Below, piece by piece: positions 7,742-11,075 of a stretch of DNA of 11,075 nt. The number at the start of each line of letters is the position of its first letter. The first letter of the stretch is position 1. Location of the stretch: assembly GCA_900764695.1 (NCBI GenBank), contig CAAFOY010000029.1:1-11075 (forward strand). The letters run 5' to 3'. This DNA is from Lachnospiraceae bacterium (GTDB taxonomy: Bacteria > Bacillota_A > Clostridia > Lachnospirales > Lachnospiraceae). The notes beneath the pieces are model-generated. The model was not told the DNA's origin. It saw only the letters and a list, made by a program, of their open reading frames with translations, and ran no database searches. The translations under genes were made by a program, and so were the position numbers.

Positions 7742-8785
7742 ATGAGTGTAAATAGAGAATTGAATAGTATGGAGAAAAGACGTGATACTATTTTGGATGA
7801 TGACAATGAAAATGCTATAAAATTAAATGATGAAGATCGAAATACAATCACAAAGAATAAATCTAAAGATAAATTACTCAAGAAAACATGGGTGGTATGT
7901 CTTCTTGCAATGGTGTGCTGTTTCCTTTGGGGCAGTGCATTTCCATGTATAAAAACAGGCTACAGAATGCTTGATATTAAATCAGGAGAATATGCCTCAC
8001 AAATATTATTTGCGGGTATAAGATTTGCATTAGCCGGTATTTTAGTAATTGTAACTAACAGCATAATACGAAGAAAAGTAATTCTTCCAAAGAAACCAGG
8101 ATACATTTTTACGCTCAGTATATTCCAGACATCAGGACAGTACCTGTTCTTTTATATAGGAATGGCGCATGCGACAGGAGTACGTAGTTCTATTATTACA
8201 GGTTCAGGTGTATTTTTAGCAATTGTGGTAGCGGCTTTTATTTTTCATCAGGAAAAATTGAATGCAACTAAGATAATAGGTACGTTGATTGGATTTGCAG
8301 GAGTTTTAATTGTAAATATAGCAGGAATAAACGGTGGCGGACAATGGTCATTTATGGGAGAAGGATTTATATTTCTTGCAGCGATTTCGTCCGCATTTTC
8401 ATCTTCATTTATTAAGAAATTTTCAAATGACGCTGATGTTGTAATGCTTAGTGGATATCAGTTTTTTTCAGGTGGAGTAATTTTGGCTGTGATTGGCAAA
8501 CTGCTTGGCGGAAATGTAGTTATTTCAACTCCGAATGCTGTTATAATGATTATTTACATGGCATTTATTTCGGCGACAGCATATACAATATGGAGTATAT
8601 TATTAAAATTTAATACGGTATCAAAAGTTTCTGTATACAAATTTATGAATCCTGTTTTTGGAGTTATTCTTTCAGCTTTATTTTTACCGGGAGAAAGCAG
8701 CCAGATAGGTGGACAGGTTATTGTAGCACTGATGTTTGTATGTGTAGGAATTGTGATTGTAAATAACGTTCAAACACACCAATAA
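7742..8785 (+). CDS. EamA/DMT-superfamily transporter
   Basis: This is an inner-membrane drug/metabolite transporter of the EamA family, usually an exporter of amino acids or small metabolites driven by ion exchange. The 347 residues contain about ten hydrophobic helices (near 48-70, 85-107, 120-140, 145-168, 174-196, 205-224, 232-256, 264-288, 296-316 and 322-342) in two five-helix halves. The first helix carries the typical FLWGSAFPCIK (61-71). Unusually, about 46 hydrophilic, highly charged residues precede it. The only later ATG before the membrane part (7769, residue 10) lacks a ribosome site, so most of this tail is real if the ATG is right. The ATG at 7742 is one base after the PAS gene stop, with AGGA at 7731-7734 inside that gene, so translational coupling is likely. 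The substrate cannot be told. Confidence 0.85.
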   Translation: MSVNRELNSMEKRRDTILDDDNENAIKLNDEDRNTITKNKSKDKLLKKTWVVCLLAMVCCFLWGSAFPCIKTGYRMLDIKSGEYASQILFAGIRFALAGILVIVTNSIIRRKVILPKKPGYIFTLSIFQTSGQYLFFYIGMAHATGVRSSIITGSGVFLAIVVAAFIFHQEKLNATKIIGTLIGFAGVLIVNIAGINGGGQWSFMGEGFIFLAAISSAFSSSFIKKFSNDADVVMLSGYQFFSGGVILAVIGKLLGGNVVISTPNAVIMIIYMAFISATAYTIWSILLKFNTVSKVSVYKFMNPVFGVILSALFLPGESSQIGGQVIVALMFVCVGIVIVNNVQTHQ

Positions 8786-8831
8786 ATTTGCAAAAAAAGT
8801 AACGAAATTATGCAGATTAACAAGTTTTACA

Positions 8832-8860
8832 TTGTTATAGTCAATTGTTTTTAGTATAAT
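8832..8860 (+). promoter_or_regulatory. Sigma-A-type promoter for the CoA ligase gene
   Basis: TTGTTA (8832-8837) and a perfect TATAAT (8855-8860) are separated by 17 bases, the optimum. Transcription would start near 8867, giving a leader of about 60 bases. An inverted repeat, TAACAA (8818-8823) and TTGTTA (8832-8837), overlaps the -35 and could be an operator, though six-base arms are weak evidence. Within the leader, TTAGC (8882-8886) and GCTAA (8896-8900) could form a small hairpin. No terminator is visible between the transporter gene and this promoter. Confidence 0.6.
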
Positions 8861-8926
8861 AGAGTTTATCAGTTTAAAGTGTTAGCGTAAATACTGCTAA
8901 AATTTATTACATAAGGAGATAACATA

Positions 8927-10240
8927 ATGAGCGTAAAGGAAATGATTTTAGACTCAAAGCATGAGTGTATGAGCCGGGACGAGATGGCAGCACTTCAGGG
9001 AGAGAGACTTGTTGATTTAGTAAACAGAGTTTATAACAATGTACCATTCTACACAAAGAAGATGAAAGAATTAGGTGTAGAACCCGGTGATATTAAAGGA
9101 ATTGAAGATATTGTTAAACTTCCATTTACCACAAAGGAAGATTTGAGAAATAATTATCCATTCGGACTTAGAGCAGTACCGCAGTCAGAAATTGTACGTG
9201 TACAGGGAACTTCAGGAACAACAGGTAAGCTTACTATAGTGCCATATACACAGAAGGACATTGATGTATGGGCAGAATGTGTAGGAAGATGTATGACAAT
9301 GGCAGGACTTACAAAGGAAGATGTAATTCATGTATGCTATGGTTATGGTTTGTTTACAGGTGGACTTGGAATGGATTTTGGTGCAAGAAGAATTGGCGCT
9401 ATGACGGTTCCTATGTCTGCAGGAAATACACAGAGACAGATTATGTGTATGGAAGATTTTGGCGCAACAGCTCTTACATGTACACCATCATATGCTTTGC
9501 ATCTTGCAGAAACAATTACAGAGATGGGCAAGGTTGATGATATGAAATTAAAAGTCGGAATTCATGGAGCAGAGCCTTGGACAGAAGAAATGAGAAAGAA
9601 AATTGAAGACATTTTACATATTGAATGTTTTGATATTTACGGATTATGTGAAATTACAGGACCGGGTGTTGCAATGGATTGTAAACAACACAATGGATTA
9701 CATATTAACCATGACTTCTTCTATCCGGAAGTACTTGATCCTGTTACAAATGAATCGGTAGGAGACAATAATTTAGGTGAACTTGTATTTACTACTTTAG
9801 TAAAGGAAGGTATGCCGTTACTTAGATATAGAACTAAAGATTTAACAAGCATTGACCATTCTACATGTGAATGTGGAAGAACAACACCTAGAATTTCTAA
9901 ATTCAAAGGACGTACAGATGACATGAAGGTTATTCGTGGTGTAAATGTATTCCCAACACAGGTTGAAACAGCACTTTTATCAATGGGTGGAGATATTTCT
10001 AACCATTATATGATGATTGTAGACCGTGAAAATAATACAGATAAACTAACAGTAATGGTTGAAGTAAATGAGAATCTCTTCTCAGATGAAATTAGCAAGT
10101 TAAATGATTTGAAGAAGAAGGTTGGAGCTAAATTAAAACAGGCTTTAGGTATATCTGCTGAAATTAAATTAGTAGAACCTAAGACAATCCAGAGAAGTGA
10201 AGGTAAAGCAGTACGAGTAATTGATAATCGTAATTTGTAA
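8927..10240 (+). CDS. paaK: Phenylacetate-CoA ligase family enzyme
   Basis: This AMP-forming acyl-CoA ligase activates phenylacetate or a related aryl or short-chain acid with ATP and CoA. The 437 residues match the family. Motifs are the phosphate loop VQGTSGTTGK (92-101), YGYGLFTGGLG (138-148), IYGLCEITGPG (237-247), LRYRTKDL (299-306), the Cys pair CECGRT (314-319), FKGRTDDM (326-333), GVNVFPTQVE (338-347), and RSEGKAVRV (423-431) with Lys427 as the expected C-terminal catalytic lysine. AAGGAG at 8913-8918 sits eight bases before the ATG. In anaerobes these paralogues often lie beside indolepyruvate:ferredoxin oxidoreductase and an ACT protein. The ACT gene is here and the oxidoreductase is not. 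The true substrate is uncertain. The gene ends in a double stop, TAA TAG, inside a tandem repeat. Confidence 0.9.
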   Translation: MSVKEMILDSKHECMSRDEMAALQGERLVDLVNRVYNNVPFYTKKMKELGVEPGDIKGIEDIVKLPFTTKEDLRNNYPFGLRAVPQSEIVRVQGTSGTTGKLTIVPYTQKDIDVWAECVGRCMTMAGLTKEDVIHVCYGYGLFTGGLGMDFGARRIGAMTVPMSAGNTQRQIMCMEDFGATALTCTPSYALHLAETITEMGKVDDMKLKVGIHGAEPWTEEMRKKIEDILHIECFDIYGLCEITGPGVAMDCKQHNGLHINHDFFYPEVLDPVTNESVGDNNLGELVFTTLVKEGMPLLRYRTKDLTSIDHSTCECGRTTPRISKFKGRTDDMKVIRGVNVFPTQVETALLSMGGDISNHYMMIVDRENNTDKLTVMVEVNENLFSDEISKLNDLKKKVGAKLKQALGISAEIKLVEPKTIQRSEGKAVRVIDNRNL

Positions 10241-10306
10241 TAGCAGGAGATAACGGATATTTATAATCGTAATTTGTAATAGCAGGAGATAACGGATATT
10301 TATAAT
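10224..10306 (+). repeat. 39-base tandem duplication across the paaK stop codon
   Basis: Bases 10224-10267 match 10263-10306 exactly, giving just over two copies of a 39-base unit. Each copy contains the end of the ligase gene (AAT CGT AAT TTG), the double stop TAA TAG, and an AGGAGA that resembles a ribosome site (10245-10250 and 10284-10289). The unit is 13 codons, so the second copy of the stop is in the same frame as the first. Exact identity suggests a recent duplication or an assembly duplicate. Confidence 0.95.
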
Positions 10307-10334
10307 AATAAATAATAAGTTTTTATTATAAATA
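10297..10334. repeat. A/T-only 12-base-pair inverted repeat
   Basis: TATTTATAATAA (10297-10308) and TTATTATAAATA (10323-10334) are perfect reverse complements around a 14-base loop. All pairs are A-T and no T-run follows, so it is not a normal intrinsic terminator. It could form a weak hairpin in the transcript between the ligase and ACT genes, or be a chance product of very A/T-rich DNA. Confidence 0.45.
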
Positions 10335-10363
10335 ATCGTAATCTTAATCGAAATCGTAATTTA
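10333..10363 (+). repeat. Decayed copies of the paaK tail repeat
   Basis: TAATCGTAAT at 10333-10342 and AATCGTAATTTA at 10352-10363 repeat the core of the 39-base unit, with a partial TTAATCG between them (10344-10350). All lie in the ligase reading frame and would read N-R-N-L, N-R, N-R-N-L before a TAG at 10364-10366. The last copy runs straight into the ribosome site AGGAGG (10365-10370) of the ACT gene. Confidence 0.6.
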
Positions 10364-10377
10364 TAGGAGGTAATTTT

Positions 10378-10812
10378 ATGGCATTAAAACAGTTGACAGT
10401 GTTCCTTGAAAATAAAGAAGGACATTTAAATGATGTATTAAAGACTTTGGCAGACAATGATGTTAACATTATTGTAGCAGCCTTAGCGGAATCAGCTGAT
10501 TTCGGAATATTAAGAATGATTGTTCCAGAACCTGAAAAGGCTAGAGAAATTTTAAAGAATGCAGATTTTTCTGCAAAATTAACAGAGGTACTTTGTGTAA
10601 GCGTTCCTCATAAAGCAGGTTCACTTGCAAAGACTTTAAAGGTTCTTGCAGATGCTAATGTAAATGTAGAATATATGTATGCATTTTCAAGTGGAATCAA
10701 CGCAGCAGCAGTTATTAAGACAAAAAATGTAAATGTAGCTACAAAGGTTCTTGAATCTGAAGGATTTGAATTCTGGGATGAAGAAAAAATCAAAGATATT
10801 AGTGAACAGTAG
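10378..10812 (+). CDS. Tandem ACT-domain protein
   Basis: This small cytoplasmic protein of 144 residues consists of two ACT domains and nothing else. The first is at about 4-68 (KQLTVFLENKEGHLNDVLKT, then VNIIVAALAES). The second is at about 71-138 (LCVSVPHKAGSLAKTLKVLA, then VNVEYMYAF). The N-terminal parts carry the Gly-containing turns (KEGHL, KAGSL) that form the ligand interface in ACT domains. ACT domains bind amino acids and regulate enzymes. With no catalytic partner fused, this protein probably senses an amino acid and acts on a partner, plausibly the adjacent CoA ligase or amino-acid breakdown. The family is often found next to phenylacetate-CoA ligase genes in anaerobes. The ATG at 10378 follows a perfect AGGAGG (10365-10370) at seven bases. 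Confidence 0.9.
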   Translation: MALKQLTVFLENKEGHLNDVLKTLADNDVNIIVAALAESADFGILRMIVPEPEKAREILKNADFSAKLTEVLCVSVPHKAGSLAKTLKVLADANVNVEYMYAFSSGINAAAVIKTKNVNVATKVLESEGFEFWDEEKIKDISEQ

Positions 10813-10872
10813 GATAGTTTTTCGATTTAAAAAGCATTGTTAAATGGAAAGCAATAATGTGCATAAAAGTAT

Positions 10873-10933
10873 AAAGAAACTAAAAAAGTTTTAATAATAG
10901 TACATAAAAAGAAACTAAAAAAGTTTTATTAAT
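10873..10933. repeat. Repeated small-hairpin unit downstream of the ACT gene
   Basis: A 26-base unit starting AAAGAAACT occurs at 10873-10898 and 10908-10933, with one mismatch and a 35-base period. Each unit holds AAACT and AGTTT arms around an A-rich loop, followed by T and A. The stems are only five pairs with one G-C pair. They may be minor accessory termination or RNA-stability hairpins, or a recent local duplication. Confidence 0.7.
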
Positions 10934-10954
10934 TCAAAGAATTAAAGTATGTAT

Positions 10955-11023
10955 AAAAGAGACTTAAAAAAATACGGATGACTTGCAAAAGACAAATTTG
11001 CCGGATATTTTAAGTCTCTTTTT
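10955..11023. terminator. Long bidirectional terminator hairpin
   Basis: AAAAGAGACTTAAAA (10955-10969) and TTTTAAGTCTCTTTT (11008-11022) are perfect 15-base reverse complements. The + strand continues with T to 11023. The A-run on the left arm gives a T-run on the - strand, so it can work in both directions. The 38-base interior is long for a terminator and could itself fold: GCAAA (10985-10989) with TTTGC (10997-11001), or CGG (10975-10977) with CCG (11001-11003), which share base 11001 and so exclude each other. It closes the ligase/ACT transcript and suggests a converging gene may lie beyond the window. Bases 11024-11075 hold no recognisable feature. Confidence 0.8.
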
Positions 11024-11075
11024 AATTCTCTTAATGATTCTTTATTCTGTATTTTGTTATTAAAAGTGTTTATAT

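Noticed and set aside
9268..9537. An 89-codon + strand frame inside the CoA ligase gene
   Set aside because: It overlaps conserved ligase motifs in another frame and its product is an unnatural Trp/Cys/Arg/Tyr-rich string.

Overview
The window comes from an AT-rich Gram-positive bacterium and most resembles a gut Clostridia genome of the Lachnospiraceae type. I infer this from the heavy use of AGA and AAA/GAA codons, strong AGGAGG-like ribosome binding sites, the gene families present and the protein sequences. No database comparison was possible. Every gene I accept is on the + strand. I see no tRNA, rRNA, CRISPR array, transposase or phage gene.

Layout. (1) 1-2175: a promoter-like site, then proB and proA 18 bases apart, covering the first two steps of proline synthesis from glutamate. 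This ProB is the short type without the C-terminal PUA domain. (2) 2176-2460: a 285-base AT-rich spacer with a weak hairpin and a 12-base direct repeat. (3) 2461-5331: a diacylglycerol-kinase-family lipid kinase, a citrate synthase of about 450 residues with all its active-site residues, and a GreA transcript-cleavage factor. The last two are 11 bases apart. (4) 5332-7740 and on to 8785: a WYL-domain regulator, a protein made of PAS-like sensor domains with no recognisable output domain, and a ten-helix EamA/DMT exporter that starts one base after the PAS gene stops. These three look like one unit, possibly regulator, sensor and transporter. (5) 8786-10812: a good promoter, a phenylacetate-CoA ligase family enzyme, and a tandem-ACT-domain protein, a pairing expected in amino-acid-derived arylacetate or acyl-CoA metabolism of anaerobes. 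(6) 10813-11075: no gene, but a repeated small hairpin unit and a long near-symmetrical terminator that closes the region.

The most unusual sequence lies between the CoA ligase and the ACT gene. A 39-base exact tandem duplication includes the last codons and the double stop of the ligase gene. It is followed by decayed further copies of the same codons, all in the ligase reading frame, mixed with an A/T-only hairpin.

Proteins and motifs were read directly. Functions rest on family knowledge. Operons, promoters and regulatory roles are inferences. The window is mostly ordinary core metabolism. I found no convincing new defence or mobile system. The WYL-PAS-EamA cluster and the repeat-bearing ligase/ACT spacer are the parts most worth a second look.
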